From the NCBI GenBank assembly GCA_013433145.1, contig CM024178.1:248001-312000 (forward strand): a stretch of DNA of 64,000 nt, given 5' to 3'. The stretch's first letter is position 1. Each line of letters starts with the position of its first letter. Below are positions 13,801 to 26,291 of the stretch, one piece after another. The DNA is from Ascaris suum (Eukaryota > Nematoda > Chromadorea > Rhabditida > Ascarididae). The position numbers were made by a program, and so were the translations under genes. The notes beneath the pieces were generated by a model, which worked only from the letters and a program-made list of their open reading frames with translations, was not told the origin of the DNA and did not search any database.

Positions 13801-16800
13801 CTTCTGGAACTCCAGAACGAGAGAATGGGGAAGAGGGGATGGAGCACGCCTATCTGTGGTTGGTTATCTGCGCCATTGTTGTTGGGTGCGCACGGGTGGT
13901 TTGTTAGGTGCAGTTCTTGACCATGTGTATTGAATGTGCGTTAAGGTGCTAGCTCGGGTCTTGTTCCGATGTATTTAACTGAGATATCACCGGTCAACCT
14001 GCGTGGGACAATCGGTAGTGTCAATCAGTTGCTTGTAACGGTCGCAATTCTCTTCTCGCAGATCATCGGGTTGCCACAGTTGCTTGGCAGTGAGCAACAT
14101 TGGCCACTCATCTTCGGTAAGCATAACGAATGTTTTGCCGTTGTCAGTCGGCGTTTTAAAACTTAACGACGGTTGATAAGGACCAAGGAATCGTTGATCG
14201 TTTTTGGCGTCAATAGCTTTGAGCATTCGTCTATTTATTTTGCCAATAAAGTATGGGAAAGTGATGGGACGATTAAAGGCGCACCAAACTCGAATAGCAT
14301 CTTTTGTGGAAATGCCTCCAGTTATTTGCAGTGGTGCGCCATTTGTAGAGTGCTTTAACGTAACGATGAAGGAGAAAAGTGTTGAAATTGTGAGTGTTTC
14401 GAGACATCGAAATTTGCTTATGTGAGCTGGATAGGTAATAAGAATGATGGATCGCAATACTGAATAAATCAAAAGAATGCATTCTTTTAACTTGAACATA
14501 TATTCTTTTTTAATTTCTTTTAAGTGGTATGACGCTAGATGACGTATTCGAGCATATCGCTGCAGATATTCATAGAGAACTTCAGATTTTAGTACATCCA
14601 AACCAAACATATAAAGGATGAGGAATCAGGTGTGAAATAAGCTCATAAAAATGCTGTCATTAATTTATTGCATCACTTATCCATGTATTTAATTATGGAA
14701 TTTGCAGCATTCACGGCAGTGCCTGTTCTAGTTCAAGCGTGCACGTTGCCATTCTGCGTCGAATCCCCCAAATACAATCTGCTGGTGAGGGAACATGCTG
14801 AACAGGCGGAAGAGGATCTCAAAAAGCTCAGAGCCAAAGACGAAGTTCGTGTTTCTATTGCTACCTGAACGCTCCGAAACTATGAAATGTGTAAATTGTT
14901 TGAGACGCACCTTATTAATCAGATAATCCTGCAACGTCTTTTCAAAGCAACGCGTTGTTACAAATAAGGATTTTTTAATCTCTACATGTTGTTTGTGGCG
15001 TTACCTGAGTTCTTAAGGGGGGCTTTGTTGTTGATTTCGTTCTGCTCGTGACAAATACTGCCGTGGCAGTGGCTTTCTAGGCTCGACGCTGTGATAGGAG
15101 GATGAAGTATGAAAAGGGTCTAGCAAATTCAGGTTGTAAAAGTTCGACGATTTGTATTTAATGAGTGTGATGTCAAGCAGTGGACACTCCAGTCAGTGCT
15201 TGGCATTTCCTTTTATTCCTCAGAGTGTGACACTAGTGACAGTTGTTCAGGTGACAGCGGAAATGAAAATGATGCGCGAGGAGGCGGCAGCGATGGCAGC
15301 TGTTGGAAAGGTTGGTATAGCTGACATGTTCAGGGGCATCTACGCCTGGCCGATGTTTATCGCGATCATGATGATGCTGGCACAGCAGTTCTCGGGTATT
15401 AACGTTGCTATGTTCTTCTCGACGTCTATTTTCGAAGGCGCAGGTCTCGGGTCGAATGCAGTCTACGCAACTCTCGGCATGGGTACATGTAATGTCGCTA
15501 TGACAGTCATCTCTGTTTACCTGGTAAGACCTGAGCCAAATGTGCTGGGAGGTATTGGTAGCCTGTTTGACCTATGGCGTTTAACAACAATTCTAAATGG
15601 ATTTTCATTAGCCTTCTCAGAGTTTCCAATGCTGCGCTGGATGCTTATAGCAGTCGAAGGGTTGTAGGTTATGTTTTAAAAGCGAATTTCTCATTGCAGT
15701 GAAAGAAAGCTTACACACCTTACCTTATATTGTTCCCACACCTCATGGTGTTTCTGCACCAAGTGATGGCTTGATGGGATTGGAAGCCTTTGCTATCAGA
15801 GACACTTCTTGCTATCTGATTGGTCGACATTTGCTTATGTTTCCATACTACATTTCGTAGCGCATCTCTTATATGTTTCAATTGCTTGATTTCGTATCTG
15901 TTTATTTAGTGACCACTGTGTTTTGTATCTTATATGTCGAGTCGAAGCTGATCTTCGCATGGGTTAGCTGTTCAAATTTCGCCTTCAACTGTAATATGAA
16001 GAGCGCTCTAGGTCACTTTACCTTAGCTACAACAAATAAAACGTCGGTTATTTCGAACGTACGGTTAAGCTGTCTTCAGAAGATCCGCCCGAAAGGCTTC
16101 CACTGGAAAACTTGGTTGCACTCTTCTTCGTATTTTAGTTCGCCAAGCTTACGCACACGAAGCGCTTATAGTATATTGTTTTCACCACCTCTGCAGGTAG
16201 ACCACCCGAAATTCGGACGACGACTGTTGTTGGTTATCGGTCTCGCTGGGATGCTCGTTACTTCCGTCCTTCTCACTGTTTCGATCACTATTTACGTATG
16301 TTTCATATTATTCTCCTAAGACGCTCGTAACCCTTCAACTGCTGTGGCATTTTATTCGACCTCATAGAGTGTTGCGTTGATTAAGTCTCAAGCCAGAGTA
16401 TCTTTGACATGAGGACCGCGTGCGTAGCTACTTCGTAGTAATAGTCGATTTAGTATATGCTTCTTTACTATTATGATGCTTTCATTTCATCCGATGTGTA
16501 TCCCGACCGATTTAATACATAAGTTCATCGTCAAGGGACAGTATCGAGGATACTAAAAGCGAGATTTTCTACTTCGTGAACTTTTGCAATATGCGTAACG
16601 CAATACCTCGGCTGATTTTTGCAGAATAAGGATACGCTTAACAATCAGTGGGCCTCCTATCCATCGATGGTGCTCGTTTTCCTGTTTGTGATTTCATTCG
16701 CCACTGGTCCAGGTATATATCTCTTTCTTCCTTTAACTCTGATCGTTCATATGGAAGCAAACAGTTTCGACTTTTATTAGCCGTCACAGCGAAAGTGAAG

Positions 16801-18843
16801 TATTAACTATATCTTTTCACTGCATAGTTCACTTGGGCGTTTGCTGGGAAGTCACACTGTAAATAATTGGGCGATCTTGCAGATGCGTCATTGCTCACAG
16901 TCTGCGGGTGGGGAAGGGAGATGTCATTTGAACTCTCTTCCAAAACTTTTGAATGATGTGTGGAACATTGAAATGAGTTAAAATTTGTCTGGCAAAATCC
17001 CAAGTTTCAGTGTGCGGAAGGCAGAAAGATAATATGTCCAACGTGTCATTGTAATGGTGTTCAACAAATGAGAAACTCTAAATATTTAAGTCGACAGTGG
17101 AACTTTTCTATTATTTCTACTACAAGAAGCTGCCTTTTAAATAGTACGGTTTTGAAGAGACCTCCTTCACATCTCCGCTGCAGACTCAACTCCGTCATCG
17201 GCGATCGGTTTAGCTTCGAGTCCGCACTCTTAAATTCAGGGCATCGTTTTTCTCAGAGACCTGAATTTAACTTAAAGTTTCCTTTTCTGTCCCCAGCACA
17301 CAGATCACTGTTAAGACGTTGAAGGGTGGCGTAGCACGGATGTCTCTTTACCTTTCCAGCAAAGTTGGCTGCAGTCTCTTCCCACAGGGGCTTGCTAATT
17401 AGATATTCTGCTCGTTAAAGGATAAATGTGGCGTTTCTACTCGTTACAGAAGCGTTCCACTCTAGTAGAAGAAACTGAGGGCATGCAAAAGTGGGATCTC
17501 CCGAATTTTCCAGGAGGTCGCAAGCAGTATTTACCTTGTCAGGCTTTTTTCGGGAGTGGCTATAATGAGGTTATTAGCAACAGTGCGGGATTCAGATACA
17601 CCGACGTTTGAAAAGACATTAATTATTGGGATTCCACCCATGGCAGTGGTTGAACAGTTCCAAAATTTCCCAGGTATTGTCGTACTTGTTTAAATTATCT
17701 GGGGAATAGCTTGAAGCACTCTTCGGCTCTGCTCTTCGAGTTCGGAATGCATTCAGTAATGAGCATCCTGATCTTCATCTCGACCTCTCCCGGTATATAC
17801 GGATTCGTGCTCGGTCGTTAGATCATTACATTCCTCAACGTTCATAATCGGTACTTTCCTTCATACATTTAGATACTTTGACTTCTGCGAACTAATCTGT
17901 CGTGTGGCTGTTCGATGTGATGAAATTGATACAGGCAGTGCATATATAGCTACCTATGTTTATATCAGTTGAGAGATGGGGATCCCATCTATTTATAGGC
18001 TCAATCCCATGGTTTTTCGTTTCGGAGCTTTTCGATTCGGGTGCGCGAGGAGGTGCAAATTCGATTGCTGCGTGCGTCAACTGGACCTCGAATTTCATCG
18101 TCGGTATCAGCTGGGAATTCCTTAATGTATGACCTTCCATTTTGGTACTCTCCGTGGTATATATATAAGACTTCGTTTGGTGCAGCACTAGTAGATATAA
18201 GTATAACAGAAATGATAAAATAATAGCTGAATATTTTAGCTGTCAAGAGCACGAGGTGGAAATCAAAAGACCACTAATGCATTAGGCAAAAATCCATACC
18301 GTTCTTGTTTAACGCATGGAAATATCGTTACTTTCGATGACGCACCAGTCTTAATTTCTGTTCATCACACCACTCTTTGTCTCGGCATTGATCGTTTCAT
18401 TTAAATCTTAAAGGAATGCATTTTTAGTCCCTTGTTTCATCTCCCTGATATTTGAAAATCTGCTTTTGTGTCATGATTGCAAGGACGTTTTCCTGCAAGA
18501 AATGTTAAGTAGATAAGTTGAAGCGTTTTGTGGAACGCTGAAAACTGTCAAAGACCGGGTTCAAAATTTCAATATTGCAATCCACATCCACAATCGAAGC
18601 TCTAAATGCAATTGCTCACATAAAAATATGTTGTAATCGCACTAAAATGCAGCAGCGGATCAAAGTCAGTATTTGCAGCAATCTCTAAATCAGTACGCCT
18701 TCCTGATCTTCGCGACTTTCCTTGCATTTTTCATCTTCTTCGTATGGGTATATGTGCCGGAGACGAAAGGACGCAGCATTGAGGACATCAAGGATGAAAT
18801 GAAACGGGGCAAGTCGATCTGGGCTCGCCAGAGACAGCATTGA
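7693..18843 (+). CDS. SLC2-family facilitative glucose transporter (GLUT, fgt-1-like), 11 exons
   Basis: A 12-TM major facilitator that carries hexose down its gradient across the plasma membrane. Exons: 7693-7800 (tentative), 9609-9710, 11606-11688, 12522-12727, 13946-14116, 14708-14844, 15251-15523, 16197-16295, 16625-16712, 17999-18126, 18679-18843. All phases agree and give about 519 aa, normal for the family. Visible marks in order: TM1 with GGSFQFGYHIGCVN; outer loop; GGMIGG and DHFGRKG between TM2 and TM3; GRVIIG; EISPVNLRG; FCVESPK (PESPR motif, Pro replaced by Val); QQFSGIN in TM7; FGRR; IPWFFVSELF in TM10; NWTSNFIVG in TM11; VPETKGR after TM12. The QLS triplet of GLUT1-type TM7 reads MLA here. 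Introns of 0.25-1.9 kb hold no other gene. Orthology to C. elegans fgt-1 is likely but unproven. Confidence 0.93.
9609..9710 (+). CDS. Transporter exon for TM1
   Basis: Thirty-four codons between cattgcag and gttcct. The product starts GGYTGPLLLAVFASTIGGSF and ends GCVNVPQQ. This matches the GLUT TM1 pattern LGSxQFGYNxGVINAPQ. The exon is too short to show up as an ORF. Confidence 0.9.
17999..18126 (+). CDS. Transporter exon for TM10-TM11 (IPWFF, NWTSNF)
   Basis: The acceptor tttatag precedes GC TCA ATC CCA TGG; GC completes the Gly begun at 16712. It encodes SIPWFFVSELFDSGARG, later CVNWTSNFIVG, and ends in phase 0 at gtatga. This supplies the sugar-binding Trp region of GLUTs. The minus-strand ORF over it, which looks like a signal peptide plus small secreted protein, is a shadow. 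Confidence 0.93.
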
Positions 18844-21693
18844 TCACCCTTCACAAATCTCAGCTTCCTGCGATTTGCTTCTAAACTGATTCTATCTATG
18901 AAAACGTATGTCCAACGCTTCCAATGTTATCTAAGACCAGAGTGCTTGGTATAAGTCAGTACACATTTGCTTTTTTCAACTGCTTCTGTGAAATTGATCT
19001 CCAAGCTGCCCACATATATCTAGTGTCAAGTTTCACTTCTATTTACTTACGGATATCAGATCTTTCTCTCCCTTAATAAGATTTAATCCACCTCCATACT
19101 GTTCTTTGTATCTTTCCGTTTCATGCCTCCATGCGATCTGGTCCGAATATTTTCTTTCTTCCCCGAAAACGAATGTCCGTGAATTATGTGGTGTTCTGAT
19201 ATGTGCGATAAATTCTTCAGATGGCCAACTCTATCGGTTGAGTTGTTTCATTTACACTGTATCCCACGACCGCACCAGCACGGCGAAGCCGATGCTCTCT
19301 AAAATCAAATGGTAATGGGCCAATCACCTCTCAAGATTAAGAAGGGTGGCAGTCCAGGAAGAGAAGTGGGTTTGGGGGACGCAAGTTTTTAAGGGGAAAA
19401 TTCCGATGTTTGCGAGGCTTTGGTGCTCTTTTTCTTCCCTGCAAACTTTTTATATGCCTTTGCAAGGTGCTCATCTGTGCGAGCATGCTTGTGTCTCCGG
19501 AATCTTTGAGACGGCAAACACTAAAGCTAGAGTTGCGAAATTTGGTGGATGTGACGTGCACCGCATCATTATTTGGCATACCACACCTGATGCCAATTCA
19601 TTTACTTCGGGAGAAGCTATAAACACCGCAACTGCAGGAAAGTTTGCTTCCACTGCAAGGGAACATGCACCAGCCAAAGTTAATTTCACACCGGCTGAAT
19701 AGGAGAAAAAGGATACTCTAAGAAGATTGCAGAAGCAGTCGGAAGGCTCAGGATTCTGCCCTCAAACGATGACATGTGCCCTGAAGTAGATTTTCGGCAC
19801 GCCTGTTTCGGAACGTAAAATCCGTTGAGACTGCAACAGCCGTGGCGTATACGAGGTTTAAAACGGCGAACTGCAAGAGAAGCGAAACTTTATACAGCGG
19901 TGGTATATATGCATTTAGCGCGAAAAAAAAACATTTAAGTGCACCGGCTTGTACTGTGAAGAAGGAAAGATGAAAAGTCACCACGCACCAATCATTACAG
20001 CAGAGAGCATAATGCCGAGAGCCCTATTTCTATGCCTGTGAACTATCTCGATTGCTTCAGGACGCAAATTCATCTAGAAGACGAAATAAGGAATGCAATG
20101 TGGAGCGTCACTGTCCTGGATCATGAGTGCACCAACTTTCTGGAAGCACCTTCAGTGAGCTTCGCGTCAGCCCTATTTGAGCACAGCAACACTGAACACT
20201 GCTCATACTCAAGTCATATAAGCAATAAATCCATTTAAAGAAAACTCGAGCTAAATTCTTCGGGGAGCTAAGATCACTGTAACTGAAATCACTATGGAAG
20301 TATAGCTCCACGCCTTCACGAAACGCTAGATATTCGAGATATGACCTCTGGAATTCGACTAATGCAGCTTACTTCTGCGAGGAAACCTGCTCGCAATCCT
20401 GCTTTTGGATATGCATAAGTTAGAAAATGAGTGCTTCTTTTCGAGCATATCGATGGCTCATCCATGGCTGTCACCACAGCAGGACGGCCACCGTTTTCCC
20501 CCCTCTGAAAATTTTGATAGTAACTATAAAGTAGAACGATACCAAAATTTTGTCGGATCGCCGCCATCACTAGCAGAGACCACCTTCTCCATCGAAAGTT
20601 CCCTGATTACTCAGTCAGCTCATGCACTAAAAAGAAGTCTGCATATGAATGGAAAAGTTTGAGGGAAGCAAAGAAAGAACAGTGGAAAGAAACTGCACTC
20701 AGTTAATGGGAATATTTCATAGCACCTCTCGTCGTTAGCTGCCAATTTTTCCCACTTTTCTCTCCAACTACCCTCTGCTCTGCACCCACCGCCTTTGTAT
20801 CATCGTCGGCCAAGATGCGAGGCTTCGCTAGTCGGGCACGAGTTTCGCCCAGTCAAAACATCTAGGCCGCTTTGTCACTTCTTCACACTAGAGTCCTGAA
20901 ATGCCCAATCAAAACGTTGAAAAAGCGAACAAAACATCTTAGGTGATAGGAAGTAGTCAAAGCTTCAAAAAAAAAATTTCCACGGGAAGGCGGTATCAAG
21001 TGGAGAGCAAAGAATCAAAAAATTTTACGAAAAATCCCTCAACACTTCCAACAACGACCCATAAAATGAAGAACCAGTACAAAGTTGGTCAAGGCATCAA
21101 TATGTACCCCAACATTGAAGACTCACTCCAACATCGAATTATACGCAGCATCAAACAACTTTCCAACATCAACAGCAACTTTCCAAATATGTACCCAACA
21201 CGTCGATCTAACAGCAACTTTCATGAAGCATATGGTTGCAGGTATAATAACTACCCTTGAGCACACAATCCCAATAAAAACCTACGCTCGCAACCGTATC
21301 TCATAGAACTCAACCTCATCGTTCCAACTTATGCGTATTATTCGTGAACGAATTACATTATGCAGCTGTGACGATACATTTCGTTCAACTACGATATGTT
21401 TCGACGATGCAATGTGTTCGTTTCAAGATTCAATCTCCATTACATTGCAGCTAAAAAAATTATTTCGAAAAGTGATTCCAAACAAAGTAAAGCGGTCGAT
21501 TTCAACAGCACTGTCGGTGGTGGCACTTATAAACGTGAGCAAAAAGTTTAGTGTCCTAGTCATGGGACTTCAGATAACTATGCCACCTTCTAAAACTTCC
21601 ATACATTCATCTCGAAGATTTTTTGACCCGGATGCGTGAACTTGTCTGTTGCATACGTCAGATGCACTTTTAATTAATTAATTGATGTATTTT

Positions 21694-21727
21694 TATTTAT
21701 TTATTTATTTACTTGTTTATTTATCCC
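21694..21727 (-). repeat. (TTTA)n tract, possible 3' tail of a truncated retroelement
   Basis: Read on the minus strand it is a TAAA-type tail preceded by ATGTCCTGCGTCGATGGGA, similar in style to the AAAT-type tail of the RTE copy at 51184-51200. No reverse transcriptase remains beside it. Confidence 0.4.
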
Positions 21728-24700
21728 ATCGACGCAGGACATTAGGCAAAATTTCACCTTTACATCGCATCACAGGTTTCATTCATCAGGCGAACCATGC
21801 AAACTGAACACCCATGTCGTAGAATACCATATCAATCCCTGCCCCATATTAGTCCTAGAGTCGTCCAACCCCACGTATGCTTTTTGTACGTCCAACTATA
21901 AGTTGCATCCGAACTTAGCGTCTTTCATCCACTCAAGTAGGGATTTAGTTATTTCAGCAGTAATCATGACGATGATAATGCAACGATGATACGTTTTTGG
22001 ATACTGCAACGATTATCACTTCCTTCCACTTCATCAACATATATGCAGTTTTATTTTTGCAGTTAAAAGGCGCAACAGTACTCAGGCCAGAATGAACTTA
22101 CAAAGTTTAATTATCTTGCAGCTCGTTTTATCACGTATGGCCAAGCATCTCGTATGGTTCCAGCGTCTTTTTAGCTTTAAACAGGGTGTCGCATTTCACT
22201 GCATCATAGCTGAAACCATATCCCTCTTTTTTTGTCAAAGGTATGACGTCTTTAATTTCCATGGCTTTAGCGCTGTGAAAATTTATTCAGTTTGCTCGCA
22301 TCGATGTTTTGTTACACCTTGTTTTCCTTCCGTCACTGAGTCCAATATTGCCACGTTTTGTGCAGTCTGTCATATGCTTGCTAAAACAAACTTTGAGCTG
22401 TCCTCTCGATTATTCTCTCAGCAGACTAATAATAAAATTGCACAATTTCTTCGCTTCTTCTTAAGCTGACCGTTTTGCGGTCTTTTGTAAGTCAACCTTA
22501 GTACACGACTTGTCTCCCTCATCCACTAAGAATCCCGGAAGGTAAATATTGATGATGTGGCCGCTTTATTACCATCGTGTAAATAAACTCAAAGCCTTGG
22601 TTTATACCTTATCAACGTCGTTGTTCCCTAATGCCGCTTAGAAGTCGGCTCAATTCATGCATTAAATACAATAGTGCCCTCTTTTCTTCTGGTTTCGTTG
22701 ACCAAGGAACTGTAGGAGCAATTCGAGTTGGCTGGCCAGTCGATTCCCGGACTTTGTTAGGAATCGAGCCTTTCATTGTTATGTAGAACTCCATATAACA
22801 TCTCATCTTTTGAGGACAGTCCGATATCATTTTAAATTTAGCGCAAAATCTTCCGTTTGCTGATTCTGTAGGTTATAAACGGACGGAAAATTTCGTGTAT
22901 CAGAATTATGAATCTAGTAAGCCTGGTAGCAGATTGGCCATTTTTCGTTGGTGTTATAAGTCGCAGATTCATATAGGGACCATTATTAACATTCACATAG
23001 TTCTTCATGTTCTGCCACAAAAATGGAGAGCTCTTCTGCAGAGGTCTTATGGATTTATGGACTCATTGCAGAACTAAGGGGTCATGGAATATGGGTATGT
23101 ACAATATTCTGGATTTCCTTGGCGGCTACTTATAAATCAGGATCATTGGTATCTTTCTAGTATATAGTAGGTTTGAAAAACACGCAGCCGTTGCATATTC
23201 AAACTACAGATCATTCGGTTAGAGCGCGCTCCAGAGTGATCGTTAAGTTGCACACGGGCTGCGCTTGTCGACTGCAGTAATCCGAGCTCGGCGTTGTTTT
23301 CTTCGTTTCAGTGCAGAGGATAATTCAAACGTAATATTTTCTGCTTCATCGGCTGTTGCAAAGTTGCATTGAGCAATAAATTTCAATCATGTCAACTGTT
23401 TGAATTAAGTTTAAACGGTTTAAATGACTTGTGTTTAAAGGACTTGTGTTGTGGTTGATAAAATTTCCATCATTCAATGACTTCATTTTACTGCAGATGC
23501 CAGTCGCTTCGTCAGTGGCAGTTTTGGTTACCAGGCATATGTCATTAATGCAAATAAGAGTTTTTCAAATTCTTCTAAAATTTCTCACCCCTTAAACGAG
23601 GAAGGAGGTTGTTCGTCGTTCGAGGTAGAAGTTAAATCACGTTCTTTTAAAGAATTGTAATTTTTCCCATCTTTTATTTTCCGTTTCATTTGGAAAAGGG
23701 CATATGGCATATCTCTAAGTTTTTAATGCGGAGATGTGGATGTTGCAAATACAGTGATGTGTTTAATCCGAGCTCGGTCGAATTTCACCGATTCTTATAG
23801 GGTGAAATGAGTTAGCGTTTGTAGGTGGCGAATTAGCATAACATACATTGCGGAAGAATTTTCATTCACGCATGCTTTTCATTAGGTTTTCGAAGCATTT
23901 CATTATGCGATCTCATTGTTCAATGGGCTCTCAAGTGCTTTCCATGTGGTATTCATCGAGTTTTTTCACGTTGACAGGAGTACCGACTAGCTTGTAGAAT
24001 AATGAAATCAGGCGAAAGAGGCGGCTAGAACGGTCTTGTCCGAGCGCTATTTAGATAGACGAGTCTGTTGAGTATGCAGAGGGCGAAGAGATGATGGTTT
24101 CCAGCTTTATAATCCTGTACATTGCAATTTTCTGTTAGGCATATATTTTTGCATTCTGTGCTTCTCTGTGATCTTCTTCATGGTTGTTGTTGTTGCTGCA
24201 GCGTGCCGTTGTTTCACCTATCAATTTCTTGTGTGCTTGCTGTTATGCCTTGTGTTTCGCCACTCTCGGTATTTTAACTGGCAGTTTCATTAATGATTTT
24301 CCGGGGGGCTGATTTCAAGGCGAAACAGCTGAACCGAGAGTTGCTGATTAAAGCTTTGTCTATGTCGTGCTGACACTGAATGAGGCCGGTTGAAACACCA
24401 GGCCGAGGCCGCGTCCAGTGAGTAAGTGAGTCCACGTCAATCCTTTAAAGATCGCACTGGCATGCCTGCAGCACTACGGTTTGCTGAAGGTTGTGGCATC
24501 AGGGAGCTCTGATTAGCTTGCGCAGCCTCAGATTAGCTTGTCAGGCAGTATTTGGTATCGGGGTTGAAGTGCAGATTGGTTTTTTTCCGCCAAAAGTGGG
24601 CCGAATTTTCTTGCAGGTTGTTGAGGCAGTGCGGGGAGCTGTCACCTCCTGGCCTTGAGTTTTCCGTTGAATCGCTGCCGTCTTTTTCTGGCTGCAGAGG

Positions 24701-25996
24701 TTCCGGATGCGGTACGGTCTTCCCTGCAGTGTGAGTCGTGGCGCTTCTCTCTGATTCCTGAAGTAGTTCGGAGATTTGCGCCTCGTGGTGAACTCATGTT
24801 TGGCGCGTCTGATTTATAAACGAAATGTTTTGGGAGCCTTGGGGCTGGTGCGGTATGTTCTTCTATCCGAGCGCAGGTGGTATCTAGCTGCACAAAGTCT
24901 TCGATGTCATTCGGCGAGGGGGGAGGGGGACGATGAGCAGCGAAGTTTCGATCTACTTATGAATGAACAGTCTGTGATGACGTTCGGTGATTGGGGACGA
25001 TGAGTTTTTTTGATGTACATATTCATAGTTTCCGGTGGCATCTGAGGATGAGTATAGCGGATTTATTGATCTACACGTAGACGCCCTTTGACGGTATTCA
25101 ACCAGTTGGCAGTGGTGAATTTTCTACTTACAAGTATATTGTCATTGGTAATATTTCGGTAGTAAGGCGCCGAGGATTTTGCTCGTAAGGTGTTGTTCTA
25201 GCGATGATCCGCGCTGGTTTTGCCTGCCGGTGATTTCCAGGCGTTGCTGCTGATTCGAACTCAATGAGTGAGAATTGCTGTCTCGGATTGCTAATGCATT
25301 CTCATAGATCTATCATAGTTTTCCTCTAAAACACCTGGATGCCAAACGGCGAAGAATCAATAGAATATTCCCGAACACGGTGTCTATATTTCGGCGAGGA
25401 GCAAGGTGCCCCCCATCCCATCATCCTTTAGTTCGATAAAAGGTGCCTGAGTTGGCGAACGGAATTTGAAGTTCGTTCATTCCACGAGTTATTGTTACTG
25501 TCATGGAACCTTTATTTGTTCAGAAAAAATAGAATACTCGCAATAGAAAACGAAGGATCAAAGTGTATGACCAGGATGGTCATAAGGATGGTTAAGTGGA
25601 ACACAAAGTCGTGGAATAAAAGATTCGAATCGAAGGATATCTCTGGATTCATGGATGCATCACAGAGATCGATGGAGGTGCTCGCCGTTCTGGATCGTCC
25701 ACTACGTATTTCCGGCGTGCACCCCTATCCGCATCATCCGATAAATAGCTAGGTTATTGCACAGATGGACGAATTTATTATGCGATCAACGGAAACATTT
25801 ATAAGTACTTGCAATAATTTCCTTATACCGCCCCTATTAGGATAACAAATGCAACACCATTCTGAACGGCTATCTCATCATTTAAAAATTTCCGAAGACC
25901 ACTTAGGAATTGGTTTATTGAAGCGAAGAAAGGGGTTCATTTTATCCAAAGGCAGCTGTGCGGACAATAGAAAACAGCTTATTTTATAGGACAGAG

Positions 25997-26002
25997 TTTA
26001 TT
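25997..26002 (-). terminator. Candidate poly(A) signal AATAAA for the mutase gene
   Basis: AATAAA on the minus strand about 290 nt past the mutase stop codon. Other AT-rich variants lie nearby, so the true site is uncertain. Confidence 0.25.
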
Positions 26003-26291
26003 TAGTCGGCTGCATGTGCCCCGAAAGCAATTATATCAGAACAAACATGAGCAACTAAAAACGGCAACGGAAGGAAACTCCTATTCAAGTAAGTACGTTG
26101 CAGGCCGGATTAGGGGACTCCTTGGAGAATTCCTTCCACTAATTTCCCCGTCACTTTATGAGCAAAAAGGAAGAGGAGGAGGGTTACGTTAAGTGTTCGA
26201 AATCCACATTCAAGAAGTACTCAGTTAAAACTATTGCTCAACGAAATCACACACAGTATGTAAGTACGGTGTCAACTACTGTCGCGTAGCA

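Larger units (their letters stand above)
18844..26291. other. 7.4-kb convergent intergenic region, no gene seen
   Basis: Lies between the 3' ends of the transporter and the mutase. The longest ORFs (118 codons at 19346-19702, 125 codons at 22092-22469, several of 70-100) match nothing I recognise and lack a clear gene structure. The 14-bp string taatccgagctcgg occurs at 23279 and 23766. G-rich runs sit at 24919-24930. A small unrecognised gene or ncRNA cannot be excluded. Confidence 0.45.

Noticed and set aside
18001..18252. Minus-strand 83-codon ORF that looks like a signal peptide plus small secreted protein
   Set aside because: It lies opposite the transporter exon 17999-18126, whose + frame gives the conserved IPWFFVSELF and NWTSNFIVG; the minus frame is a shadow.
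19346..19702. Plus 118-codon ORF downstream of the transporter
   Set aside because: No family signature; overlapping ORFs in opposite frames look equally good, so no frame is favoured.
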